From: Warburgia ugandensis
Taxonomy: Eukaryota > Streptophyta > Magnoliopsida > Canellales > Canellaceae
Length of the DNA stretch: 64,000 nucleotides
Direction: 5' to 3'
Assembly: GCA_035236585.1 (NCBI GenBank)
Contig: CP141132.1
Location: 65,445,880-65,509,879 of the forward strand
Shown: positions 1 to 12,200 of the stretch, in pieces
Position numbering within the stretch: position 1 is the stretch's first letter
Layout: each line of letters opens with the position of its first letter
Translations under genes and position numbers: made by a program
The notes under the pieces: model-generated
Database searches by the model: none
What the model was told of the DNA's origin: nothing
Seen by the model: the letters and a program-made list of their open reading frames with translations, nothing else

Positions 1-2338
1 CACTACTAGTTTTACAATGCATGCTATGTTTTAAACCATATGTTCTTTAAACCATGTGCATGTTTGGACACTCATGTTTAATATCGATATTAAAAGCCAT
101 CATCAAACTAGAATACTGACGACTTAAAGAATCACATAATCCAAGTCAAAAGTAACATAGATGTCATAAACATATATTATGATATGCATAAGATGCTCAA
201 CTGAATCCAACTCATGGATCTATGGTCGACCATACTCATGTCATGCCATATGCATGCAAGTAAATCCTCAAAAACATAGGGCACACTATGCCCATGACCT
301 CAGCGTAATGTGGTCCCCGGGTATCTAGGGACTCTCGGTCATAGCCTTCACGGGGCATATGACACTTCGACGGGTGTCGTGACACCTCCAGTGGTAGTCC
401 TCGTTTACCACAGCAATTGAAGTGAGGACAAGCCTTTTTGGTGTGGTACCCTTTCCACCTATAGTGGTAGAGGCTCGGAGGCCACCCCAAACCTCTCGGC
501 ATAGCGCCCATGAGCTTACTAACCCAAATCATATACTCTTAAGCAGGCAAGAACCTTTTTTTTCTTCAAAACATGTCTATGCATGTATCATGCAGACAAG
601 AATCCTTTTTCAAAACATGTCTATGCATGTAACACATGTTTTGGCAATATATGCACAATGTATTTTTCATATGCATGCTAAGTTCATTTATGAAATCAAT
701 TCATGCTAAACAGGTCATGTGCATAAGGATGTAACATAAGTTTATATGATATACGCATAAAGACAGGACATGTAACTTAAAAACTTAAAACATGCATTAG
801 AAAAGCAACCATGACTCAAAACATGCATTCTCAAAGCATCATGGGTTCTTTTTAAAAGTCTAGTAGCGATAGGACACCTACATGGTTTGATCGAGCTAGT
901 CCCTTGTCCTCGTACGTTCCTAGACATGGTTTAGGGGAAAAAGGTTAGCTTGGCCTATTTCTATAGGTTCTAGAACAGTTTACCTCACTACTTAGGCATT
1001 AAGGGTTCATTGTCATGCCTAAGGCCCTCCTAAGGTCCCTAACTGGGTCTTGGTATAGTCAGGTTTGCAAAGGTTTAGTGGCCCCACATTACTATCATAG
1101 TTTAAGGGTCGTTTCAGCCTTATATAGGGGCTTGATCAGGTATTTTATGGTTTGGGTGTGTCCGCGCCGTCGATATGGACACAACGCCTCTCGCGGCGCC
1201 TCAATCGGAGTCCTAGAACTCAATTTATGGGTATTTTAGTGTTAAGAATACATAGAAGGTCCAAAACAGGCCCTACATCACCGTTCCAGGGACACACTTG
1301 CGTCCCGGTCGAGCGGCGACCGGCCCGCACATGCGGTTGCACGCTCCCGGGAGTCATCAGGCTGCGCGTTTCGCTTACGCAAAATGCGCGGTGTCACCAT
1401 TGCAGGCCCACACGAGGTGGGCGCCCGGGATGCTAACACGTCCCACGTCAGCGACGCGCCCCCCACAAGGCGAGTCTGCTGACGCACTGGGCCTCCGCCC
1501 TCTTTTCTCATTTGCGGGCGCATCCACGGACGCACCCGTCGGTTTTCCTTTAACGCATTGGGTGCGTTTTGGTCCTGTGGTGACCTCGGCGTCCTGAGGA
1601 CGCCCTGGTTCGATCTTGTCGAACCAGAACGCCCCAGGCACCTGCCTTGGGTCTGTTGTGGCTCCATAGAGCCCCGTTTTGTATGGTTTCTCATGCAAAA
1701 ACTTAGAAAAATTCAACCTAAGACTGAGGGGGAGATGGGTTTGGAGTGGTTTAAGACGTACCTGGTTTGTGGCTGGGTATTTTTCACGATTTCTCCTCTT
1801 GCCTGCAACTCCAAGATAGGTTTTTCCCAGAGTTTTGGGCTTCCATTGAGGCGCCCAAGAGCTCTATTTATAGAGCTTAAGGAGGGTTCTTGAGGGGGGT
1901 TTCCACCGCCATTCCATGGCGGTGGAGAAACCTCTAGAATGGCGATGGTAATGGCGGTGGAGAAACCTCCAGAATGGCGATGGTTTCCCCCTGCACACCA
2001 ACATTCTAGAATGTCGGTGATGCAGTATGTTTGGGAAGAAGGGGGTGCCCGTATCAAAACAGGTCCTTGTTTTCTCAGGCCAATTCGTTTTAAATTTAAT
2101 TACAATTTTACCCTTGAACTTCAAAGGGCCATGACTTGCTCATTTTAACTCTGTTTTGGGTGATTCTGGTCTTGTTGGATTTCTTTTTCCAAGACACACT
2201 TAAGGATACCATTTGAAGGACCAAATTTCTGGGTCTAGTCAGGGTAAAGAGTGAAATGACCAAAATACCCTTATCTCAAAAAGTGAACTTTTCATTACCA
2301 ACATGGGATTTCAAGTTTACAAAAATGGAGTCATTACA
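1..2338 (-). repeat. 3' LTR of the gypsy element (left copy, truncated by window start)
   Basis: This is a direct repeat of 6708-8907. It ends in CA at 2337-2338 next to the polypurine tract. A minus-strand TATA box lies at 1865-1872 inside a palindrome (GAGCTC...GAGCTT, 1859-1878). Compared with the right copy it carries extra GC-rich sequence around 1430-1490 and an extra segment around 1900-1990 that includes a 35-bp tandem duplication. Confidence 0.92.
1916..1985. repeat. 35-bp tandem duplication inside left LTR
   Basis: Two adjacent 35-bp units (1916-1950 and 1951-1985) start ATGGCGGTGG and differ at only a few bases. The right LTR lacks the segment entirely, joining directly across it near 8550. 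It lies about 45 bp from the element's TATA box, downstream on the + strand and therefore upstream for minus-strand transcription. Confidence 0.85.
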
Positions 2339-2352
2339 TTCTTACCCCCTTA
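2339..2352 (-). other. Polypurine tract (PPT) of the gypsy element
   Basis: The minus strand reads a purine run containing AAGGGGGTAAGAA immediately before the TG that opens the 3' LTR. Position and composition fit the plus-strand primer of LTR elements. Confidence 0.8.
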
Positions 2353-2388
2353 GGGGAATTTTGCTTCAAAATTCTACAATATATACAG

Positions 2389-2505
2389 TCAAAAGATCTC
2401 GGGATACTTTTCTTGCATTTTTGACTCCGGTTCCCAAGTCTCTTCTTCCATGTGCGCATTTCTCCACAAAACTTTGACTAAGTGTATGTCTTTGTTCCGC
2501 ATCTT
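2389..2505 (-). pseudogene. Chromodomain remnant of gypsy integrase
   Basis: Reading from 2505 down gives a short peptide with motifs LVKVLWRN, EEETWEPE and KYPEIF, ending at a TGA (2389-2391). These match the C-terminal half of the chromodomain typical of Tekay/Del integrases, where a conserved W sits after LVKVLW and another in ETWE. It is out of frame with the integrase core just upstream, so it is no longer joined to it in translation. The first half of the chromodomain is gone. Confidence 0.75.
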
Positions 2506-3302
2506 CTTACTCTTATTGTGCGCTCTGACTGTCCATCGGTCTGTGGATGGAAGGCTATGCTAAAGTTCAAGGAAGATCCTAAGGAATTTTGGACGGACTT
2601 CCAAAGTTGTGAAGTGAAGTGGCTATCCCTATTTGAAGTGATACTAAGGGGTATGCCATGTAAACTCACTATCTCTTTGATGTATAGCTGAGATACGCTA
2701 TCAGTGGATTGGGTATAGCGTATAGGAAGGAAATGGGCTGTCTTAGTCAATCTATCAACAATTACCCAGATCATGTCATGACCCTTAGAGGTCCTGGGTA
2801 ACCCTACGATGAAGTCCATGGTAATATGATCCCATTTCCATTCGGGTAACTCAAGGGGTTGTAACAACCCCGCAGGTCTTTGATGTTCAGCCTTTACTTG
2901 TTGACATGTTAGACACTTTGCCACAAATTCCCTTATGTCTCTTTTCATACCATCCCACCAATATTGTCTCTTTAAGTCTTGATACATCTTAGTTCCTCTC
3001 GGGTGTATAGTATACTTAGACTGATGAGCCTCTTTTAAGATTTCTTGTCTTAATTCTTCATTAGTCGGTACCACTAATCTTCCTTGCATGTAAACGCTAA
3101 CATCTTCCCCTTTAGTAAACCCTGGTTTTCCTATTAAAGCTTGTATGTCCGGATCCCCTTGTTGTGCTTGCTTAACCTTTTCATTAATAGCCGACTTTAT
3201 TGTTAGACCTGCCATAATGATCTTGCGCTTACTTATGTCTGGTTTCCACGTTATTACTTCTTGTAATAGCTTCCATCTCTTAGTAAATAAACTTGCACAC
3301 AT
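2478..3302 (-). pseudogene. Gypsy integrase (C-terminally deleted)
   Basis: The 274-codon open stretch carries the zinc-binding HHCC region (CLTCQQ at its end), then the DDE core: D in MDFIVGLP, a second catalytic region reading SNRDSHF where the family usually has SDRD, and E in QTDGQSERT. Directly after SERT the family sequence stops and a different frame of the chromodomain begins. About 200 or more residues between core and chromodomain are therefore missing. A stop separates it from RNase H upstream, though the frame is the same. Confidence 0.88.
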
Positions 3303-3305
3303 CCC

Positions 3306-3611
3306 TTAGGTTTTTCTACTTAATGCATCAGCTACCACATTAGCTTTTCCAGGGTGATAATGAATGGAGAAGTTATAGTCTTTTAAGTATTCCATCCATC
3401 TTCTTTGTCGCATGTTTAAGTCTTGTTGGGAAAAGATATATTTAAGACTCTTATGATCTGTGAAAACTTCAAACTTTTCCCCATATAGATAATGTCTCCA
3501 AATTCGCAAAGCAAAGACTATGGCCGCTAATTCCAAGTCATGGGTCGGGTAATTGACTTCATGCTTTTTGAGTTGCCAAGAAGCATAAGCAATTACCTTC
3601 CCATGTTGCAT
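3306..3611 (-). pseudogene. Gypsy RNase H domain
   Basis: A 101-residue open stretch contains [30 protein letters not shown] and [12 protein letters not shown], the classical Ty3/gypsy RNase H signature with the D of TDHKSL and the D of VADALS. It continues in frame from the RT but is separated by in-frame stops between 3612 and 3968. The linker there still encodes the GLGYVL motif and FEWTDKCEESF. Confidence 0.9.
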
Positions 3612-3968
3612 AAGTACGTAGCCTAGTCCTTGTTGCGAGGCATCGCTGTATATCTCAAATCCGCCACTTCATGAAGGTAAGGTAAGGACAGGTGCTATAG
3701 TTAACCTTCTCTTTAGTTCCTGGAAGCTTTCCTCACATTTATCAGTCCATTCAAATCTTGTGTCTTTCCTAGTCAGCTTAGTTAAAAGTAAAGCAATTCG
3801 TGAAAAACCCTCGATGAATCTCCTGTAATATTCGGCAAGTCCTAAGAAGCTTCTTATTTCTATGACTGTCTTAGGTCTTTCCCATTTCTATACTGATTCA
3901 ACCTTAGCGGGGTCAATTGCTATGCCATCTTGAGAATTAATGTGTCCTAAGAAATTAACCTTTTCCAG

Positions 3969-4838
3969 CTAAAACTCACACTTACTGAATTTTGCATATA
4001 ACTTGTGTGCTCGTAGGGTGCTTAATGTTATCCTTAGATGTTCCTTATGGTCTTTAGGAGTTTCTGAATATGTCAAGATATCATCCACAAACACTATGAT
4101 GAATTTGTCTAAGTACTCCTTGAACACCCTATTCATGAGGTCCATAAACGCCGCTGGAGCATTAGTTAAACCAAAGGACATCACTCTCAATTCATAATGG
4201 CCGTATCGAGTCCTGAAGGTTGTCTTGGGGATATCTTCTTCTCTAACTCGAAGTTGATGGTAGCCAGATCGTAGATCAATCTCAGAGAAGACTCTGGCTG
4301 ACTGAAGTTGATCAAAAAGATCATCAATTCGGGGAAGGGGGTACTTATTCTTAATGGTGAACCTATTTAGCATCCGATAGTCTACGCACAATCTCATGGA
4401 GCCATCCTTTTTCTTAACAAAAAAGACTGGAGCTCCCCACGGAGATATGCTAGGCCATATGAACCCTTTGTCAAGTAGTTCCTGTAACTGGGTCTTCAAT
4501 TCTTTTAGTTCTGCAGGAGCCATTCGGTAAGGAGCTTTGGAAATAGGGGAAGTACCGGGTATAAGGTCAATGGTAAACTCAATTTCTCTTAGTGGGGGTA
4601 GACCTGGTAAGTCCTCAGGGAATACATCAGGAAATTCTTGGACTACCTCGACATCCTCTAGCTTTGGTTGGGGACTCTCGACAGATTCAATCTTGGCCAA
4701 GAAGAAGGGACATCCTTGAGCAATGTGCTCAACTGCTTTCATGGCAGAAATAACACACGCTCTAGAATAATCCTTTCTTCCTTGGAGGGTGAAAGTGTCT
4801 CCATTAGGTAGGGTAAAAGTGACACATTTTTGCGGCAA
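3969..4838 (-). pseudogene. Gypsy reverse transcriptase
   Basis: The frame includes [28 protein letters not shown], the active-site FVDDIL (family consensus is usually YVDD or FVDD), SFGLTNAPA and KFSKCEF. A TAG just after CEF replaces a residue that is normally Trp, a single-base nonsense change. At about 4833 a one-base frameshift separates this frame from the protease/gag frame. Confidence 0.92.
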
Positions 4839-5698
4839 TCAACAAAGGCTTGGTGAAGGGCTAGCCAGTGCATACCTAGGATGGCGTCGAAGTCATTCAT
4901 ATCTAAGTGAATAAGATTGGCATGTAGCAAATGATCTTTGACTAAAATGGGGACATCCTGGAGATAAGAATAGGTGGGAAGTGCCTGGCCTACAGAAGTC
5001 ATGAGTTCTAGAGTGAAGTCTAAGTCCTGTGGTATATTGTCCAAGGTTGATGCAAACTCCTGGGATATGAAAGAATGAGTGGAGCCTATATCGAATAGAA
5101 CTTTAGTAGGTGTATCATAGATAGAAAGAATACCTTCAACTACTGCATTTGAAGCCTGGGCTTGACTGGAAGTGAGGGCAAAGACATGTCCTTGGTTCTT
5201 TGGAACTTGATCTTCTTTACGCTCTTCAACTTTCCTTTTAGGACAATTCCTAGCAAGATGTCCTAATTCTCCACAAGTATAGCAAGTGATGTTGAAAGTG
5301 GGACATGGTTTGCCTGAATGATTCCTGTTACACCTAGGGCATGTCTTCCAGTCTGGTCTTCTTCCTTTGTTTTCAAACGGCTTCTTGAAAGGTGGCTTGG
5401 GTCCAGATGACTGAAATGGTCTCTTTCCTTTATTTCTCATGGTGTTGGTGTTCTTAGTTTCCTTTATCGCCTGATTCCTTTGATAATCTTTTTCGTATAG
5501 GGAGGCCATCTCTACGGCTTTGGCTACGGTGGAAGGTTGGAAACCTAGAACTCTGTTCCTGAGTCCTAGGTTGAGCCCATCTACAAACCCTTCTGCCCCG
5601 TCTTCCTCATCAGCACAAGCATGTGGTGCAAATCTTTGGAGGCTGTTGAATTTATTTTCATACTGTTGGACAGTCATGTTTCCTTGTTCTGAGTCCAT
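4739..5698 (-). pseudogene. Gypsy gag C-terminus, zinc knuckle and aspartic protease
   Basis: Residues in order: end of the retrotransposon gag domain (RFAPHACADEED, GLRNRV), a basic linker, a CCHC zinc knuckle (CYTCGELGHLARNC), then an aspartic protease with LFDIGSTHSFIS. The family catalytic triplet is usually D-T/S-G; here it reads D-I-G, so the protease was probably inactive even before the other damage. It is in frame with the upstream gag piece across one TAG. Confidence 0.9.
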
Positions 5699-5713
5699 AA
5701 ATTCTTTTTCCTT

Positions 5714-6187
5714 CTATTTTCTTACGTGTTTAGGATAATATTTGTCATTAAAGACCTTTTTAAATTCTTCCCATCCTATTGTTTCTTGCTGGTCAAAATA
5801 AGTCCTTTCCGCTATTTCCCACCAAAAGGTAGTCTCTCCCCTAAACACAAACGTGGCCACGGGTACCTTTCTTTCTTCAGCTATGTTCATGGCTTTAAAT
5901 ATCTTTTCAATATCAATTAACCATTTTTCAGCTGTAGATGCTTCATCTTCTCCTGTGAATGAGGGAGCTAATTTCTGAAACCTTTCTAACTGAACCTCAG
6001 TCCTATCTATTGCTTTATCAGGGGAAGGATCTGGTGTGGTAGGGGTTTGGGTTTGTTGATTACTCATGTATTGTTCCATATGCTGTAGGAATCGCTGGAA
6101 TAATTCAGCCATCCCATTGCCCGACCCAGTGGAGTCCAATGGTGGGGCTTCAAGTCTTAGAGCATCACTTACTTTCTTTCTAGGCAT
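5714..6187 (-). pseudogene. Gypsy gag N-terminal part
   Basis: The Met at 6187 follows a short leader downstream of the PBS. The 157 residues include FQKLAPSFTGEDEASTAEKWL, RKVPVATFVFRGE, FWWEIAERTYF and FNDKYYPKHVRK, the retrotransposon gag domain that forms the capsid-like particle. A TAG ends it right after HVRK; the frame then continues unchanged into the next piece. Confidence 0.9.
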
Positions 6188-6314
6188 CAGTAAATCACAA
6201 GGTAATTCACAAGACCTTAGTATGTGTTATCATATTACCCCTTAATCTTTCATGGATGAAACTTGATTATAAGTTATTCTCCTCATAACTGGGCTGTGAG
6301 TAACATCAAACCGG

Positions 6315-6326
6315 GCTTTGATACCA
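6315..6326 (-). other. Primer binding site of the gypsy element (initiator tRNA-Met type)
   Basis: On the minus strand this reads TGGTATCAAAGC, one base from the usual plant tRNA-iMet primer site TGGTATCAGAGC. It sits two bases inside the right LTR. Confidence 0.88.
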
Positions 6327-6328
6327 AC

Positions 6329-8907
6329 TGTGACAATCTGGGTTTCATATGATGCAAATTTCATAAAAAGGTGAGATCTCTTGCTTTAGAAATATGAAAT
6401 GCATGAAAATCTTTTGTTTTGGAAAGCAATCTTTCATATAAAACCCCAAGTGTCAAAACACATTTTCAAATCATATAGCCATGGCATAGTTTTAAATCAA
6501 CTATATTCTCAAGAAAGTGTTAGTCATAACCCCAGCTACAGAGAGTAACTACAATCAAGTAACATTCACTAAAAGATAAGGTAGGGGTTTACTTGTACTT
6601 AATTTGGATGTTCTCTGTCACGAGTGTATCCTGTCCTTAAGTGTTTACTTGTATCTGAAAAATGTTAAGGATTGGGTGAGTATACACTATACTCAGTAGG
6701 AGTCTATCACTACTAGTTTTACAATGCATGCTATGTTTTAAACCATATGTTCTTTAAACCATGTGCATGTTTGGACACTCATGTTTAATATCGATATTAA
6801 AAGCCATCGTCAAAATAGAATACTAACGACTTAAAGAATCGCATAATCCAAGTCAAAAGTAACATAGATGTCATAAACATATACTATGATATGTATAAGA
6901 TGCTCAACTGAATCCAACTCATGGATCTATGGTCGACCATACTCATGTCATGCCACATGCATGCAAGTAAATCCTCAAAAACATAGGGCACACTATGCCC
7001 ATGACCTCAGCGCCATGTGGTCCCCGGGTACCGAGGGACTCTCGGTCATAGCCTCCACAGGGCATATGACACTTCGATGGGTGTCGTGACACCTCCAGTG
7101 GTAGTCCTCGTTTACCACAGCAATCGAAGTGAGGACAAGCCTTTTTGGCATGGTACCCTTTCCACTTATAGTGGTAGAGGCTCGGAGGCCACCCCAAACC
7201 TCTCGGCATAGCGCCCATGAGCTTATTAACCCAAATCATATACTCTCAAGCAGGCAAGAACCTTTTTTTTCTTCAAAACATGTCTATGCATGTATCATGC
7301 AGACAAGAATCCTTTTTCAAAACATGTCTATGCATGTAACACATGTCTTGGCAATATATGCGCAATGTATTTTTCATATGCATGCTAAGTTCATTTATGA
7401 AATCAATTCATGTTAAACAAGTCATGTGCATAAGGATGTAACATAAGTTTATATGATATACGCATAAAGACAGGACATGTAACTTAAAAACTTAAAACAT
7501 GCATTATAAAAGCAACCATGACTCAAAACATGCATTCTCAAAGCATCATGGGTTCTTTTTAAAAGTCTAGTAGCGATAGGACACTTACTTGGCTTGATCG
7601 AGCTAGTCCCCTTGTCCTTGTACGTTCCTGGACATGGTTTAGGGGAAAAAGGTTAGCTTGGCCTATTTTTATAGGTTCTAGAATAGTTTACCTCACTACT
7701 TAGGCATTAAGGGTTCATTCTCATGCCTAAGGGCCTCCTAAGGTCCCTAACTAGGTCTTGGTATAGTCAGGTTTACAAAGGTTTAGTGGCCCTGCACCAC
7801 TATCATAGTTTAAGGGTCATGTCAGCCTTATATAGGGCTTTATCAGGTATTTTATAGTTTGGGTATGTCCGCGCCGTCGATACGGACGCAATGCCTCTCG
7901 CGGCGCCTCAATCGGAGTCCTAAAACTCAATTTATGGGTATTTTAGTGTTAAGAATACATAGAAGGCCCAAAATGGGCCCTGCGTCACCTCTCCCGGGAT
8001 GCACCTGCGTCCCGGTCGAGCGGCGACTGGCCCGCACGTGCGGTCACAGGCTCCCGGGCATCATCAGGCTGTGCGTTCCACTTATGCGGATCATGCAGTG
8101 TCACCGTCGCAGGCCCACACGAGGCGGGCGCGTCTACCGATACACCGGGTCTCCGCCCTCTTTTCTCATTTGCGGGCGCACCCGTCAGTTTTCCTTTAAC
8201 GCACTGGGTACGTTTTGGTCCTGTGGTGACCTAGGCGTCCTCGGGACGCCTTGGTTCGACCTTGTCGAACCAAAATGCCCCAGGAACCTGCCCTGGGTCT
8301 GTTGTGGCTCCCAAGAGCCCCGTTTTGCATGGTTTCTCATGCAAAAACTTAGAAAAATTCAACCTAAGATTGAGGGGGAGATGGGTATGGAGTGGTTTAA
8401 GGCGTACCTGGTTCGTGGCTTGGTATTTTTCACGATTTCTCCTCTTGCCTGCAACTCCAAGATAGGTTTTTCCCAGGGTTTTGGGTTGCCATTGGATGCG
8501 CCTAAGAGCTCTATTTATAGAGCTTAAGGAGGGTTTTGGAGGGGGGTTTCCCCTGCACACCGACATTCTAGAATGTCGGTGATGCAGTATGTTTGGGAAG
8601 AAGGGGGTGCCCGTATCAAAACGGGTCCCTGTTTTCTTAGGCCAATTTGTTTAAATTTAATTACAATTTTGCCCTTGAACTTCAAAGGGCCATAACTTGC
8701 TCATTTTAACTCCGTTTTGGGTGATTCTGGGCTTGTTGGATTCCTTTTTTTCGAGACACGCCTAAGGGTACCATTCTAAGGACCAAAATTCTGGGTCTAG
8801 TCAGGGTAAAGAGTGAAATGACCAAAATACCCTTATCTCAAAAAGTGAACTTTTCATTACCAACATGAGATTTCAAGGTTACAAAAATGGAGTATGGAGT
8901 CATTACA
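6329..8907 (-). repeat. 5' LTR of the gypsy element (right copy, complete)
   Basis: It opens TGTGACA at 6329 next to the PBS and closes ATTACA at 8907, giving TG...CA ends and 2579 bp. It matches the left LTR along its length apart from indels near 8130 and 8550. A GC-rich stretch at about 7865-8290 contrasts with the AT-rich surroundings. Confidence 0.92.
8506..8525 (-). promoter_or_regulatory. LTR TATA box in a palindrome
   Basis: On the minus strand it reads AAGCTCTATAAATAGAGCTC, a near-perfect palindrome centred on TATAAATA. The same site is at 1859-1878 in the left LTR. It is the probable RNA polymerase II core promoter of the element. Confidence 0.7.
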
Positions 8908-9182
8908 TCCCCTTTTCCTAAGGATTATATTTAGGAGTGTGCATGATTGAGAGTGTGAGTGATTTGCTTTGTAATTCTTCGCTTGAGCCAAAAACAAAAA
9001 AGGTGAAGAATATTACTCGAAAAAAGAAAATATTAAGGTAAAGAAGATTAGTGGTTGGACTCAGTCAAGGAAAGAGGGAGAGCTATGAGAGTTGGTATCT
9101 AAATTTAAGGCAATTAAGGTGGATAAGACAGGAACAAATAACTTATAAAAAATATTTTAAAGACTAAAGAGGAGGAAGAAGC

Positions 9183-9253
<71 letters not shown>

Positions 9254-12200
9254 CCTTATCCAGATTTGGGGTTGGCTAAAAGAGGAGGAAAAAGATAAGT
9301 AGAAAAAATGCCAATATGTGGAAATATTAGAGACTAGAGCGCTTGGTAGATATTAGGCAGCTACATGAACGATGTGCATATCTTCACTTAAAAATATATT
9401 AGTTGCATGATCGGTGCACATATTTTCACTTAAAAATATGTTAGCAATAAATTATAAGTGGGAACACGTTTCAATTATCACAACCATTTATCTAGTTGGG
9501 TGCCCTATGGATTAGATATTTTATATAAGTATCCACCTTTGGATGATTAAAAGCCTTTGATACATGGTGCTTTTGACAATTAATGTAAACCATTACTTTT
9601 TGTCATTTCTAACTATAACATTATTAAAGGCCATAAATAAGCCTATGCATAGTTATTTGTTGGGTTATATTCTTCTTTTCTATTTTTTTTTTTTTTTTTT
9701 GTTATGAAGGAAGAATTCTAGATTGCACCTAAGCTTTCTAAGCCCAATGGTGCAATCTTTTTCGCAAACAAAATAAGCATAGAATTATAAAGCAAATCAG
9801 TAGTACTCTCTTAAATCTAGTTCCCAGCCAAAGGGGAAAGCTACGATATCAGTTGGTTTGTATGATTCAACCATAGCATGGCCCAAAATATGGTTCGGAT
9901 TATTGAGCTAAGTAGACGCTTTTTTCCTTCTTTACATAATAGGTGCACTATATGCTCAATATACATGTGTATTTTACAACCTCTTATAAGTACAAAGTTT
10001 AGGAAAATATTTAACTTGCATAAACTAAATTCTTTTAATGTAGCTTGGAGATGACTTGAAATGATGCTTCTTGAAGATAATTGATGCCTCCCAAATGTGA
10101 ATCTCAAAAACTCTATCCTCATGATTTAACCGAGCTAGACTTTGCCTTTAGTGATTTACACTATTAAATTAAGGTATGTACTTTAGGCTCCAATTTGCGA
10201 ATGCATTTAGAAAAACAAAAGAAATATCATATCTTTATTTTTTTTCTCTAAAGTAACTTTAAATGTAAAAAAATATGATGATTTGGAAAGCATAATCACT
10301 ATTTCTCTATTATTTCCTTGTATAAATATCCTAGAGATTAGTTTCTTTTGATATCAAAAGTATGATAATATGGAAACACAATTAGAATTTAGATTGCCTT
10401 CGAAATTAGATTATAGGTAAAGAATCTACAATTTCAATGAGAAACTAAATAAGATGAGTATACCATGATTGGGTGGATTTGTGTAAATAATAAGAATGTA
10501 ACAAGATTAGTAACTTTGAAAATTAAAAGTGCTAGAATGAGAAACTCTTCAAGTTTAGTCTTTCTAGCTTGAACTCTAGTACTCAATAACTTCACAAGTG
10601 GAAGAACCCTTAAAAGAGAATGCCTCTAATTGTGCAAGCTCTAGAAGAGAGAGAATAGAGAATGCCTCTAATTGGGCAAACTCTGAAGAACAAAAACCAA
10701 AGATTAGGGAGCTCTAAGGTCAAAGAGAATAATTTAGTGTAACAATGGCTTAAGAGAGTGCCCCCTTTATATAGAGGTTTAGAGTAGCTGCCCTATAGAC
10801 CCAAAAAATCATTTCAAAAGTAATAGCTAAATTAAAGTATAAAAAAATACACTTTAGCAACTTAACTAAAAAATAATTGCTAACATAAATAGGGCCTAGT
10901 TGTTTTGGCCTAAATTTTTGGTCTCTTGATTCCCTTATAATTTTGTTAGATAGACACAATGCCTTAGGACCCTCATCAACTAAGTTATCCTAGTCCATGG
11001 CCGAGATTTGTTTGGATTACCCAGAGCTCGAACCCATTATTGGTTCACCACAATATGCATTTATCTACTATATACTAAAGAAATACAATCAATCACCCCC
11101 ACTCTTTGTTGTTTAGGAATGTGACATTTTGCCATTTATTCTCTCTTCTCCTTTTTTAAGCTTGGTAAGATTTTTATTTGTAGTTTTCTTGAATTGCCTT
11201 CATTTATGGTAATACTTCTTAGTCCAAAATTATTTTCTCTTTTTTAACTACCTTCCTTAACTACTACAAACCTATTTTTCTTACTAGGTAGGATAAAGGA
11301 TTCTAACTAGAAGTAAGTCTCTCTCTACAGAAGCTCATTACATGCAATATTATCTCTTGTCTCTTTTTATTTACAAAACTAATATTCTAGCTTCCATTAT
11401 TTCTTTTATATATATATATTTATTATGGTTCTCATTTGAGATGTTTTCTATATATATATCATTGTTTAGGATTCAACTAGCAATTAGATAAAAGAAAATT
11501 CCTTTTGTGGGTGATTGGAATAAATTTTTTTGACAGTCTTAATAAAAAAATAAGAGATTTGAAAAGAGGTACACTCAAAGGAGTTGAAAGAATGCATGCC
11601 CATTTTTCATCTCATAACATTGTTTTGTAAGATCTTAGCTGTTCATTTTGTTTGATGGATAGGAATTAGTTAATCCATGTAAAATTAATACAAGAAAACA
11701 ATCATTAATAATTAGTTAAATTTGAAAACTCAAACAGTTGAAAGTAAGTTTACCATTCATTATTCTCCTTCAAATTTATAGATAGAGAGAGGCATATTGA
11801 TTACAAATTATTTTATGATAGTAATGGGTCATATGCATTTCACATTGCAAGCACAAATTATCACAAAATAGATAATGATACTGATTAAGAATACAAAGTG
11901 TAGATATATTTTGTTACACATTTATGAAACTAAGCATAGAACAGGCATACTGAAGAATCCAAATAATCAAAAGAGGTCGATAAGAATATTGGACATTAAT
12001 TAATCAATTGATCCAAACCATTTCTTTTAGTCTTTGAAAAATTTAATAAAAATTGATGACTATGGATTTAACTTGCAAGATGAGGGACTTAAACTATGTA
12101 ATGAGCATAATTAATTAGTATTTAGCCTAAGCTATCTTGGACTTGGTGAACGACTTAGATCTTCTAAAGAAATGCTATGGGCTGCTAAAAAAATTTAAAA

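Larger units (their letters stand above)
1..8907 (-). mobile_element. Ty3/gypsy LTR retrotransposon, Tekay/Del-like chromovirus, degenerate
   Basis: The two ends repeat the same sequence: window base 1 matches base 6708, so the left LTR lacks about 379 bp beyond the window edge. Order on the minus strand is 5' LTR (right), PBS, gag, protease, RT, RNase H, integrase, chromodomain remnant, PPT, 3' LTR (left). That is the Ty3/gypsy order, and the chromodomain plus very long LTRs (about 2.58 kb) point to the Tekay/Del clade. The internal region (2339-6328) is about 4.0 kb, shorter than usual because of a deletion in the integrase. Point stops and one frameshift make it non-functional. It is an ordinary plant transposon, not a virus relic. 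Confidence 0.93.

Noticed and set aside
236-709. Paired open frames in both LTR copies (also 6943-7416)
   Set aside because: They repeat because the LTR repeats; no domain, and LTRs are non-coding.
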